The notes under the pieces were generated by a model, which saw only the letters and a list, made by a program, of their open reading frames with translations, made no database searches and was not told the origin of the DNA. From Owenia fusiformis (Eukaryota; Annelida; Polychaeta; Sabellida; Oweniidae): a DNA stretch of 64,000 bases. The position numbers were made by a program, and so were the translations under genes. Numbering within the stretch: the first letter of the stretch is position 1; each line of letters starts with the position of its first letter. The DNA is taken from assembly GCA_903813345.2 (NCBI GenBank), contig CAIIXF020000002.1, forward strand, positions 19,666,455 through 19,730,454. The letters run 5' to 3'. Of the stretch, positions 30,405 through 40,134 are shown one piece after another.

Positions 30405-30560
30405 ATTTGCAATAATTTATAAAAATCTATAAAATTTTAAAAAAAGAAGAAATTGCCTCCATAAGGTGAATAGGAAATATTCGAATTTGATTGGCTAAAA
30501 ATTGACAAGACCAAAATGAGATAAGAAACACATCTGTTATAACCAAAGAATAGTGGAATA
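30405..30560 (-). promoter_or_regulatory. Probable RANGAP1 5' UTR and proximal promoter
   Basis: Directly upstream of the RANGAP1 start. A CCAAT box on the minus strand (TTTAGCCAATCAAA, about 30489-30500) lies about 90 bp from the ATG, and the region between is A/T-rich. No TATA box identified; the start site is not determined. Confidence 0.4.
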
Positions 30561-30941
30561 ATTTGAAAATTCGGGTTGATCATATAAATATAATCAATAC
30601 ATCTTTAGATTTATACTTAGATTCTACCATAATACGCGTAAGACAAGGCAACAAATATTATTGAAAACAGATATATGGCGGTTCATAAAAACTAAAAAAA
30701 TCCATGCTTCTTTGAGAATTTTTCTTTACCCTACTGAATATCGTAAACTAAGGTGTACTGACGAGTTATGGAGTACCTATGATCGTACTTTAGGGTAAGT
30801 TATCCTTATCAATACATGACATGTGAATAGAAACAATAAAAAGTGTGTTTATTTTTGTGTGATTTATTCATGGGGAGTTGTCACCCCTCCTTACTTCCTG
30901 CGAAAGCTATTTGGATTTTGATATAAGTTTCAAAATCTAAC

Positions 30942-31154
30942 ATGGCTCTCGAAGTGAGTAAACCCCTCCCTCTTACAGCTGAGCTTATATTAGGTAGTCT
31001 AGCCAAGAATATTAGAGAGGGGGGTGAATCACTCCCCTTGGATTTATTGAAGGTCATGAATAGCATGGGCATCAGGCCATCCAACTGTCCCACAATTTGC
31101 GTATTTGTCACGCATTTGCTGAAGAAATTGGAAGTCACGCCAGCTTTTGTGTGA
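30942..31154 (+). CDS. Unassigned 70-codon ORF, possible first exon
   Basis: ATG GCT CTC context, encodes MALEVSKPLPLTAELILGSL and onward to LLKVMNSMG, a leucine-rich helical-looking sequence of ordinary protein composition. Lies about 540 bp from the RANGAP1 start on the opposite strand. No family recognised. It may be a chance frame or an upstream exon; an overlapping minus-strand frame looks less protein-like. Confidence 0.25.
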   Translation: MALEVSKPLPLTAELILGSLAKNIREGGESLPLDLLKVMNSMGIRPSNCPTICVFVTHLLKKLEVTPAFV

Positions 31155-31433
31155 GAATATGTTACGCAAATAAGCATTAACCTGGTAATTGTCAAGCAAA
31201 AATATTTCTGTAGAAGAACTTCAAAAATGAGCGCCGATACATCAAAAAAAACGAATGCCAAAAAAACGAATGTATTTTGTTCGGAAATTTCACAGGAATT
31301 GTGTATATGTCACGCATTTGCTCAATTTCTTGTACCTACGGTGGATCACATGTGATGATTTCTAACCAAGTTATTGGCTAGAGACTCGACTGATGCCATT
31401 TCATCCTTGAACCCACAAGAATTAGGCGCAGAG

Positions 31434-33431
31434 CTGTCAAGTGTCCCGCGAATGGCGGGATTATCCCGCGATTTCGATCAAAATTAGGCTAATTCGCGTG
31501 TCCCGCAATGTTCCGGGAAGTCCAGCAAAAGTGGCTTTGACCCCCGCGAATTTCCGAAATTGTTGCAATCCCCTATATTGTGATTATCTTATCTTATATA
31601 AGAAGCTAAGTTTTTGCACTTTTGAGGAGTAAAGTTTACCTAATTTTAAGTACCTAGCATGCTGTTGTTTGGTATAAAAATAAAGAGGAAGGGTTTAAAT
31701 TTCATTTTAATTACGAAAATAGGGATGTTGGTCACAAATAGTTCCAACGTTGGCCTTTTACTACCCGTGTGGCCTTCATCTCAGAACTCAGCAAATGTTA
31801 GCAAACGCGAGTTATAATAAATGGACGCTGAAATCTAGAAAGGGTTTGTAGAAAAAACCGGGTACTGTGTAGTAAATCCTCCATGCTCGGTTCAAACTTG
31901 GTACCCGGTACCCGGTCAAAAAAACGGGTACCCAAAAAACGAAAAATATGAATATATAACATAATTAGATTATGAGAAAACGTGTAAGATTTGTTTTGAA
32001 TTTACAAAAATGCATGTAACATCCTTCAAAATTGAGCTAGAAGCTTCAAATAAAAAGCATATTTTAAGGCTCTTTTCTTCCTCTATCGTCATGGCCATAT
32101 TTTCATTGGCTACTCCTATGACATTGTAAGACATAACAATTTACAATTAAGTGGACATTTTGTCGACAATTGGGATAACTTAAATTATGATTAATAATCA
32201 AAATTTTACACGTTGCATCATGTAAATTAACACACGTCACCTCTCTGCTAAAGCAACGATAGCTATTTACGGATTTAAATCATAATCAAAACAATTCACG
32301 TACCAACATACGAACTATTGATTTGTCTTGTTATTCAAATCGCCTTACAATGTCATTGGCGTAGCCAGGAGAGGGTGTGATGGTGCGATCGCACCCCCCC
32401 CCCCTTCATTACCAATGGAAATATGACCATGATGATAGAGGAAGAAAAGAGCCTTAAAATGCTTTTTATTTGAAGCTTCTAGCTCAATTTTGAAGGAAGT
32501 TACATACATTTTTGTAAATTCAAGACAAATCTTACACGTTTTCTAATGATCTAATTATGTTGTATATTCGTATATTTCGTTATTTGGGTACCCGTTTTTT
32601 TCGACCGGGTACCAAGTTTGAACCCAGCATGGAGGATTTACTACCCGGTACCCGGTTTTTTCTACAAACCCTATCTAGAAAAGTAACCTCATTCCCTATA
32701 ATTTGATGTAGATTAATCGAACCCCTATATCATGGGCCTTCAATTGAAAGCCCATGCCTACACTAACAGTATATGAATAGGTACATTTTGATATATCTGG
32801 TATAACGTTATGGGGGTAAGCGTTTCATATATAGTTGGTCACGACGCCAGAAGTGCAAAGTATTGTTCCAAATTTTTGAATTTCGTGTTAGATTACGATA
32901 CTCACACCTGAAGCATGGTTTTTGTTTTTGATAAATTACAATATAGTTTAATAATATTCCTATGCGTATTTTGTGAAATTATCTTGACGTTTATATAAGT
33001 TACAATGTAACGGTGCATTATATTTGATTAATCAGTATCTGAAAGTTTGATTTAAGTACTTTTACACGCTTTTACATTAGTCCAAATCACGCAAATCCCT
33101 TGAATGTCCCGGGACATCCTGCAAATTTAGGTGGATGTCCCGCGAAATCCCGCAAATTTAGGGCACTTTGTCAAAAAAATCTGTCCCTCTATGAAGTTTT
33201 TGGTGGTAAACATGTTAACTGTCCAGCAATTAGGGTGTTTGGCCCTCGAATGGTCCCGCGAAATCCCGCGAATTTGATAAAAAAAAAATTGGCCTATAAG
33301 CGCAATCACGCAAATCCCTTAAATGTCCCGCGAAATCCCGCGAATTTAGTAGATGTCCCGCAAGATCCCGCGAATTTTGGGCACTGGGTCTAAAAAATCT
33401 GTCCCGCGAGAAAATCTTTGGGGGTTGACAG
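31434..33431. repeat. Composite repeat region with CTGTCAA/TTGACAG ends
   Basis: Left part ctgtcaagtgtcccgcg (31434) and right end gtcccgcgag...gggttgacag (33431) are inverted. The right part (33100-33410) contains four to five imperfect repeats of a tcccgcgaaatcccgcgaat motif. A hAT-like element is nested at 31841-32672. Possibly one old transposon of about 1.2 kb plus the insertion. Confidence 0.5.
31841..32672. mobile_element. hAT-like MITE, 832 bp, with 8-bp duplication
   Basis: Ends AGGGTTTGTAGAAAAAACCG and its inverse, TIRs about 265 bp. Flanked by an exact 8-bp duplication ATCTAGAA (31833-31840, 32673-32680). The arms contain repeated GGTACCCGG motifs. The core includes gcgtagccaggagaggg and a C-run, and no transposase. 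Confidence 0.88.
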
Positions 33432-33493
33432 TACTGTAGGCGTGATTGTGCAAAAATGAAAGATGTAGACCCATGTCTGGAATGAGTTATGTT

Positions 33494-33700
33494 TACTACT
33501 TTTTTCAAGGCCTGACTTCGTCGCTAACATGCTAAATATAAGAGTTAGCTGACGTTTGGGAGTCTGACTTACCTTCTAAAGGTTAGAACCCGAATATGGT
33601 TTGGGTTCTAACCTTTAGAAGGTAAGTCAGACTCCCAAACGTCAGCTAACTCTTATATTTAGCATGTTAGCGACAAAGTCAGGCCTTGAAAAAAGTAGTA
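33494..33700. repeat. Near-perfect 207-bp palindrome
   Basis: tactacttttttcaaggcct at the left mirrors aggccttgaaaaaagtagta at the right. About 95-bp arms differ at about one position (tcgtcg / cgacaa), with a short centre near cgaatatggtttggg. Same family as the ends of 28291-30062. Confidence 0.92.
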
Positions 33701-33879
33701 CCTGAAAATAGCAGTGGCACATGGTCTTGAAATTTCATCGAAGTTCAAACTGACCTTAATCAGTTTTTTTATTACTGAGATACTTGATGTATATGTAAAG
33801 CTGTAAATATGTGAGTTCATTACAACTGTACAAATAAAGCATACTTACCAAGTATAAACTGTCTGATTGTAGTTATGTT

Positions 33880-34130
33880 ATGTAGTTACAAGAAAAGATA
33901 TTGCACTTTTTGTGATTTTACAACGTGGGGTCTATGGGAAATCTCCCGAACCTAGAAGTCACATATTCAAAGAAAATTCAAATTTCAAAGTTGATAAACT
34001 CTCTTTAAAACCACATTTCTAGATCCAATTTTACATGTAGACTTCAAATATGACATCAGTTTGACTGAATTTTGAATTTTTAATGATGTAAATCAAGATG
34101 ATTTCTACTCGCATCTAGTCTATTTATCAC
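33880..34130. repeat. Interspersed repeat, inverted copy of 26735-26990
   Basis: tgatttctactcgcatctagtctattta here mirrors taaatagactagatgcgagtagaaat at 26740. Further shared stretches include the acatttctaga and gtcacaaaaagtg neighbourhoods. Confidence 0.65.
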
Positions 34131-34350
34131 AGAGCCAAAAATAAATGCCTCAGTTTGAGTTCACTCTCCAGAGGCTGATCTGAATCTTGCTCACCATTGT
34201 AAAAAGGCTCTGAATTCACTGAGACTTTATTATTGAAAGCTAAAAGAGGCCAAATGTAAATCCAAATAAAAAAAGATTGTCTTATATACAACAACATGTG
34301 GTTAACTATATATGGTAGAATCTACTTAGAACTTTACCCCAATGAGGATT

Positions 34351-34655
34351 GGCTCCCAGGGATGCAACTCGATATCAATCGGCAGTTGGCCAATATTGCA
34401 ATTCAATAATTTTCCAACAATGAGAATGCCAGAATATCGTTATGACAGTCCAAAAGATTCAAAACAATATCTCAATCACTTCTTGTGTGTTTTGAAATTT
34501 ATTGTTTGGAAATAAGATCGAAACTTGCGATTCAAATTCTAAAGTGAACAAAATGGCAGCTGCTTGAATTCGAATTTTGTAATCACGACATCTCCATTAT
34601 ATGGCAGAATATCGAGTTGGAAGCCTGGGATCCAATCCTCCTTGATATCACCCTA
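34351..34655. repeat. TIR element (MITE), copy 2
   Basis: GAGGATTGGCTCCCAGGG at left and CCTGGGATCCAATCCTCC at right; same family as 843-1250. Confidence 0.65.
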
Positions 34656-34837
34656 GCCCAAAATGTAATGGTAACCAGGGGTTTCAATAGCAGTAGGCAA
34701 TAGGTGATTATTCTCAACTACTTTTACAAAGTTACCAGTTGATTTTTGAGGACAACTCTTGCCATGTTAAAATTATGTTTTCTGTCATTTTGCCACTGTA
34801 GTTTTCATTCAATTTTCCACTGACTTACAGCCATCCT

Positions 34838-35497
34838 CCTAAACAGGTATCCAGAATCTGTACCTCCATCTCCCCCTGCTTTAACCAATTTGGAAGCACC
34901 CGATTAAGGTTCAGCTGGAAAGCAACATTTTGGTAAAAAATTGCTATACCTGCACATGTTATTTTCTGGTACAAAATTAAGTATGAAGGCATGAGTGTAT
35001 TTCCTTGCTTTTTTCAGGAAAGTATCATTACACTGTCTACTGTTAGTAAACCTGGAAACAGGTCAATGGTAGCACCTGTTTTGTCCGGAAACTTTGAAAG
35101 AAAATTTGGAAAAAAAGAAAGTGTGAAATATCAGAATTTCCTAGAGCTCCCATTGAACCCCTACTAGATATTCTTAAAGAAGACAATGTAATGATACTTT
35201 CCTGAAAAAAGCAAGGAAATTGACACATGCCTTCATACTTTATTTTGTACCAGAAAATAACATGTGCTGGTATAGCAATTTTTTACCAAAATGTTACTTT
35301 CCAGCTGTACCTTAAACTGTATCCTGTAATTTAATTATGCGCAATGACTTATACATTACTTCTGTTGCAGTGTTGGGACAGCCAATCAGATTGCAAGTTC
35401 TTAATCGGGGAAATGCTAACTGCTTATAGCAGGGTGTAAAAAGAAAGAATATATTCTGGATTTTGAAGCCCTGTGGTCGGAGGATGACTTACAGCAA
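34838..35497. repeat. Interspersed repeat split by a TTAA element
   Basis: Reverse-complement copy of 5465-5747 (ccatcctcctaaacaggtat at left, gaatatattctggattttga at right), interrupted at its TTAA by the 404-bp element 34908-35311. Ends about 67 bp before the splice acceptor of the TRMT44 coding exon. Confidence 0.8.
34908..35311. mobile_element. TTAA-flanked TIR element, 404 bp (empty site present)
   Basis: Ends GGTTCAGCTGGAAAGCAACA and the inverse of GGTACAGCTGGAAAGTAACA, with about 130-bp inverted arms. TTAA at 34904-34907 and 35312-35315. The uninterrupted host repeat at about 5670 has a single TTAA, which proves the insertion. Confidence 0.92.
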
Positions 35498-35583
35498 GTC
35501 TGTGATTTCAGAAATGTTAATGAAGCCCCTGGGTAACTGTTAGCTTGTACTTTTGCTTTTCAGGGTCATTAACAACATTAAAG

Positions 35584-37743
35584 ATGTCACGCTGGGTTGT
35601 TACCAAGCAGTTGGAATGTAAGGAAACATTAACTACTGCACAGTTTCTGAATGCAGTCCAAGTGTGGATTATTAAGCCTCAAGTTGTGAATAAACACTAT
35701 TGTGGAAGCAAGATACAGCATGAAAAGAACATCCAGAAAGTAGTGACATCTTTTGATCCAATTACACTTCAAAATGACTTTTATCTAAAAAAAGATGAAT
35801 CATTGGAAGAACTGTTTGAGTATATGGTATCACTGTTGTCTGAATCAAGTTTCAAAGCCGTAGCTAATGACAATGTGGTTGACACAGTAAATGTGACTCT
35901 CCGTGATGTGATTCCTAAGAGTCTTCATAAAGATGCAAAGACTGTGCGTGAACTGGTTATTAAAGATCCTAAAACAGCCACTGTAACATTTATACCTTTG
36001 GTTGAGTTCAACAATACTGAACTCACAGACCAACAACCTCCAACAGGGCACACATATAGAATAAGACAACAAAGTGGTGGTATTACCATGGAGATCGTCA
36101 GTACTAGTAACAATGACCTTAATGAGACAGCGACATCTATAGTCTCAAGTACACAGATAACATTTCTAAACAATCAGCTTTTGCCGAAGATTGTCACTTG
36201 GGCAAAAAGTGATTCAAGTAAACCTACGGAGGTTAGTTCTCTTACCCTTGTGCCTATTGATGAGTACTCCAGGACTTACAACAGGCTGAAACAGGAATAT
36301 GGCCAGAACCTTGTAGCTATTTGGCCAGAAACTACTGACCCTTTGAAGTTTGTATACGAAGATTGTGCCATAGCTGCTTATCTCATAACACTGTGGAACA
36401 CTGGTAGTCATAGTAACGAGGGTGCTCTTACGAAGCAGAGTTTTGTGGATCTTGGATGTGGCAATGGACTGTTGGTGTATATTCTCTCAGGAGAAGGACA
36501 TAGGGGTCTCGGGTTAGATGTCAGGAAGCGTAAGATATGGGATCTCCTAGGAGATAAAGCTAATCTACAGGAAACTCCCGTAACTCCATCAGACAAAACA
36601 TTGTTCCCTGATTATGAATGGATCATTGGTAACCATAGCGATGAATTAACACCATGGATACCAGTAATGGCTGCCAGATCATCATACACGACGAAATATT
36701 TTGTGTTACCCTGTTGTCATTATGACTTCCAGAGTAAGTTTAATGAAAGACAGCAAGGTTTGAGTAGCTATCGAAGTTACTTGAAGTTTGTGAAGAAAGT
36801 TGGCCAGGTATGTGGATTCAAGGTTGAGGAAGACCAACTAAGAATACCATCAACAAAGAAAGTGTGTTTCGTGGGTCAAAACAGAACCTACCCACGGGAG
36901 AACCAAACTGATATCAGTGATAAGATTACAGAATTTATTGCTTCAAGATGTAACACAAATACAAGCATGAGTGAAGTTGCGCCAGATAAATCTGATGGAA
37001 ATTCAGATGACGTAATTGATGCCGGCGCAAGGGGTGAAAATGATTCATGGGCTTCAGAGTTTAAAGCAAGGAGTAATATTGAAACAACTAGGAATTGTAC
37101 ACATGTGGACATCACAATCACAACTCAGATCATCAATTCAGTGTTTCATGCTGTGTTAGGAGCTCCTGACAATGTTGGTAACCTAAGTGATAAAGTAGCT
37201 GATGATGCTGGGTCAAGTAAAGAAAGCAAGATGCATGACGGAGATGTATGTAAGATTGATACACCCAAGATTGATACACCCAAGATTGATACACCCAAGA
37301 AACGGGGAAATGAGTCCTCTGCTGTTGATATCAATAGTAGAGAAACTGATGCATCCGTCTCACGGAAGGGCAACTGGAGAAGGGGCGGAGCTATACCATT
37401 AGGAGATGTTGTCAAGTTGTTCAGTAGCGATATTCTTCAACAGTTAAAGAAAGAATGTGGAGGGATTCAAACCTTGTTGAAGAACCATCATTATATCTTT
37501 AAAGTAGTCGGAGGTAAGGTATCCCTCAGACACCCTGGCGAGGTACAACCGAAGATTGCGAAGAAACGTAAATGGAATGAAACTGAAGGGAGTGTCACCA
37601 AATGGCAAAAAACTAAACTATGTTGGTTTAATGATAACCACCCAGATGGCTGCCCATTAGACTCTGAGAAATGTACATTTGCTCATGGACAAAATGATTT
37701 AAAAACAGTCTGTAAACAGGATAGAGGTCCATGCAATAAATAA
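35584..37743 (+). CDS. TRMT44: TRMT44, tRNA (uracil-O2)-methyltransferase
   Basis: AdoMet-dependent enzyme predicted to 2'-O-methylate U44 of tRNA-Ser (Trm44 family, cytosolic). 719 residues in one exon, the full family length. The N-terminal segment FLNAVQVWIIKPQVVNKHYC matches vertebrate TRMT44. The AdoMet-binding motif DLGCGNG is at 289-295, GNHSDELTPWIPV follows from 349, and FVLPCC at 373-378. A C-terminal CCCH zinc finger uses Cys680, Cys690, Cys697 and His701 (FAHG). A 15-bp in-frame unit repeated three times gives (KIDTP)3 at about 557-571 in the poorly conserved linker. ATG 35584 is chosen because a splice acceptor (TTTGCTTTTCAG) lies 20 nt upstream, so a non-coding first exon exists further left. 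Possibly divergent partner of RANGAP1. Confidence 0.96.
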   Translation: MSRWVVTKQLECKETLTTAQFLNAVQVWIIKPQVVNKHYCGSKIQHEKNIQKVVTSFDPITLQNDFYLKKDESLEELFEYMVSLLSESSFKAVANDNVVDTVNVTLRDVIPKSLHKDAKTVRELVIKDPKTATVTFIPLVEFNNTELTDQQPPTGHTYRIRQQSGGITMEIVSTSNNDLNETATSIVSSTQITFLNNQLLPKIVTWAKSDSSKPTEVSSLTLVPIDEYSRTYNRLKQEYGQNLVAIWPETTDPLKFVYEDCAIAAYLITLWNTGSHSNEGALTKQSFVDLGCGNGLLVYILSGEGHRGLGLDVRKRKIWDLLGDKANLQETPVTPSDKTLFPDYEWIIGNHSDELTPWIPVMAARSSYTTKYFVLPCCHYDFQSKFNERQQGLSSYRSYLKFVKKVGQVCGFKVEEDQLRIPSTKKVCFVGQNRTYPRENQTDISDKITEFIASRCNTNTSMSEVAPDKSDGNSDDVIDAGARGENDSWASEFKARSNIETTRNCTHVDITITTQIINSVFHAVLGAPDNVGNLSDKVADDAGSSKESKMHDGDVCKIDTPKIDTPKIDTPKKRGNESSAVDINSRETDASVSRKGNWRRGGAIPLGDVVKLFSSDILQQLKKECGGIQTLLKNHHYIFKVVGGKVSLRHPGEVQPKIAKKRKWNETEGSVTKWQKTKLCWFNDNHPDGCPLDSEKCTFAHGQNDLKTVCKQDRGPCNK

Positions 37744-38013
37744 GGCAACGTGAAAGAGTAGAAGTAATGGTGATAATGTAAATAGGGATTGGGGATCAGG
37801 CCCATACCCAGCATTTCCAAGGTATTCACTTCTCAAAAATTTCTATGGGAGTTCTCATTTGACTACTTTGGCCCAGAATCACTTGAAAAGGAATCGCATT
37901 GGTGAAAACTGCATAATTTTGAAAGGATTTTTGGCCATGGTGAGTGCCCTCGAACCCCCCTCCCCCTCCCAGCTACAGGCCTTGGGATTATTGTGTTAAT
38001 TCAAGGTGTAGGC

Positions 38014-38240
38014 TAGTGTAAATAAATAAATTGTTTAGTGTATTTTAATTGTTTGTTTAATTGTAACAAATTTTTTCAAAGTGTAGGTTTCATATGAGAC
38101 AAGTGTAAATAAATAAATTGTTTAGTGTATTTAATTGTTTGTTTAATTACAGGAATTTTTTCAAGGTGTAGGTTTCATATGAGGCTAGTGTAAATAAATA
38201 AATTGTTTAGTGTATTTAATTGTTTGTTTAATTGTAAAGT
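38014..38240 (+). repeat. 86-bp tandem repeat carrying AATAAA signals (TRMT44 3' end)
   Basis: About 2.5 copies with aataaataaattgtttagtg at 38021, 38107 and 38193. Each contains overlapping AATAAA hexamers. The first lies 278 bp after the TRMT44 stop, so the array probably supplies alternative poly(A) signals for TRMT44. Confidence 0.75.
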
Positions 38241-38845
38241 GATTTTGAAATATTCCAATGCTCCACCATATGGACATCAAATCCAATCAAATGCTCTATC
38301 CAGAGTTGAGAATTCAATTCATCATACTGGTCCCCTACTGGACCAAGCAGCATACTAGTATTTAAAATCTCCAGAGATTTAAGAATGAACTTCAAAAATT
38401 GCTGCTGATCAAAGGCTATTCTTGCATTTGAAAGAGGCAATGCTGCATCATTGTGACATATAGTTGATGTTTGAGGATGAAAAGGGCTACGAATTTCATT
38501 TGTGACCTTGTTCTTCATACCTCTGACACCCCTGTTACCATATAGCATTTTGAGACTATAGGTTGGAGGATGGAATTATCATAATGCTATTCTACAATCT
38601 GTACTATTTTATTATTAAAAAACATAATGTATCTCAAAGGGGCACTTATAATTTCCTGGACACATTGCATTGCACTTGTTTGAAACGCAGCACTATGATT
38701 GCTGAAGATCAGGGGTGAACTTGAAAATTGAAAATGGGAGCTAAAATGCATTCCCAAATTAGGATATACATTTTTAACCTGACCCAAGGTCCAAACTTAC
38801 TTTGAAGCCACTTATTCATAAGCCACTTTTATAAGCTTAGTGTGT

Positions 38846-38957
38846 CACCACTACAAGGTGGTCGGCTGTTGGTGTTTGACAGTTGGTGTTCGTTGGTCGG
38901 TGTTTGGCATCTGAAACAAATGGCAGGTTTTGACATTTTGCATGTGAATGCCTTGTT
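38846..38957 (+). repeat. Dispersed ~115-bp repeat, copy 1
   Basis: Shares tgtcaccac, ggtgtttggca, tggcaggt, gacattttg and aatgccttgt in order with copies at 51207-51318, 51795-51898 and 57338-57458, all in the same orientation. Confidence 0.7.
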
Positions 38958-39040
38958 ACATCTGAGTTATACAGTTTTGATGCTGATAATCTTAACAGTC
39001 TCAAATGTAATTGGACTTGTGAAATGATTGTAATGAGGTA

Positions 39041-39530
39041 CTGTAGATTGGGTTAATTTGGCGCCCGCTTTAATTTGGCGAAATTGAAATTCGCCAATAT
39101 AAATCTTCGCCAAAATTTAGAATGAATCCCCGGGAATTATCTAGGGTATTTCGTCCAATGTATTTAGGTCACGTCCGGTTTAGTTTTTTCCAAAAATATG
39201 AAAAAATGTCTCTCATAAATTGGCTCAGAACTGGTCAGTCACTCATTAATACTCAGGGAAAAATAAAAAGGAAAATCGGGGTATTGTAGCAGCATCGATC
39301 GAGGTGCAAAATGTAAAGGATGATTTCACAAAAATGTACAAACGTGGTGAATATCGCCAGTGGTCCTCAAAAGAAAAAATGAACATAGCCAAACATGCCC
39401 ATTTACATGGTAATTCGCAAAGTAAGTTAATTAAAAAATTTTTGCATATCCGCCAAATTAAATAGCCGCCAATATGCCAAAAATGGCAAAATCGCCAAAT
39501 TAAGTAGCGCCAACTTAACCCAATCTACAG
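39041..39530. mobile_element. TA-flanked MITE, 490 bp, inside a minisatellite unit
   Basis: Ends CTGTAGATTGGGTTAATTTG and the inverse of CTGTAGATTGGGTTAAGTTG, flanked by TA. Arms repeat the theme ttggcgaaatt / attcgcc. The left flank (gattgtaatgaggta) and right flank (tacttgtagacc) join to form one unit of the adjacent 32-bp minisatellite. Confidence 0.88.
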
Positions 39531-39535
39531 TACTT

Positions 39536-39707
39536 GTAGACCTGTGAATGATTGTAATGAGGTACTTGTAGACCCGTGAATGATTGTAATGAGGTACTTG
39601 TAGACCCATGAATGATTGTAATGAGGTACTTGTAGACCTGTGAATGATTGTAATGAGGTACTTGTAGACCCGTGAATGATTGTAATGAGGTATTTGTAGA
39701 CCCCCCT
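39536..39707. repeat. 32-bp minisatellite
   Basis: Five to six copies of gtgaatgattgtaatgaggt plus acttgtagaccc. Because 32 is not a multiple of 3, the same short peptide appears in all three minus frames; these frames are not genes. Confidence 0.9.
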
Positions 39708-40089
39708 AACACCAATTTTGTCGATTGAAGAGGACTTGTACACATAAGAAATACAGATAAATAGTTGACAAATATAAAAAGGTATTTGTAGGCCAGGAGT
39801 TGCATCTAGTAAGGCAGAAGATGCATTGTCATGAATTTCAAACTACAAGTTCTGATTGAGCCCCCCCCCCAAAAAAAAAAAACAAAAAAAAATTATCTCC
39901 AATTGAGAGAATCACAATTGCAGAGGGTAAAATACAAAATGGAGTGTCATTATAGTGTAAATATCACAGTTAGTTTTGTGTCACAATTTCTTGGATTTTT
40001 AATCAGTCTTATTGCCTGTCATAAGAAGATGGCAAAATTATGTACCTTATGTTTAATTTCTATTTTCAGAACCTGAATTAGTTCAAAAG

Positions 40090-40134
40090 ATGGAGCTGCT
40101 GTGTCGTAGTGTTGGGCAGTTGGCTTTGAAACAG
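40090..40134 (+). CDS. MRPL30: MRPL30 coding exon 1
   Basis: ATG GAG CTG ... AAA CAG|GTTTGT, 15 codons, phase 0. Acceptor CTATTTTCAG at 40069 precedes a 20-nt 5' UTR piece. Assigned from the splice sites and its presequence-like content; homology alone could not identify it. Confidence 0.75.

Noticed and set aside
30881-31261. 126-codon minus-strand frame upstream of RANGAP1
   Set aside because: Hydrophobic, low-information translation with no recognisable domain; probably the shadow of the opposite frame or chance.
39515-39805. 96- and 72-codon minus frames (GLQVPHYNHS repeats)
   Set aside because: Products of the 32-bp minisatellite, which encodes the same peptide in several frames.
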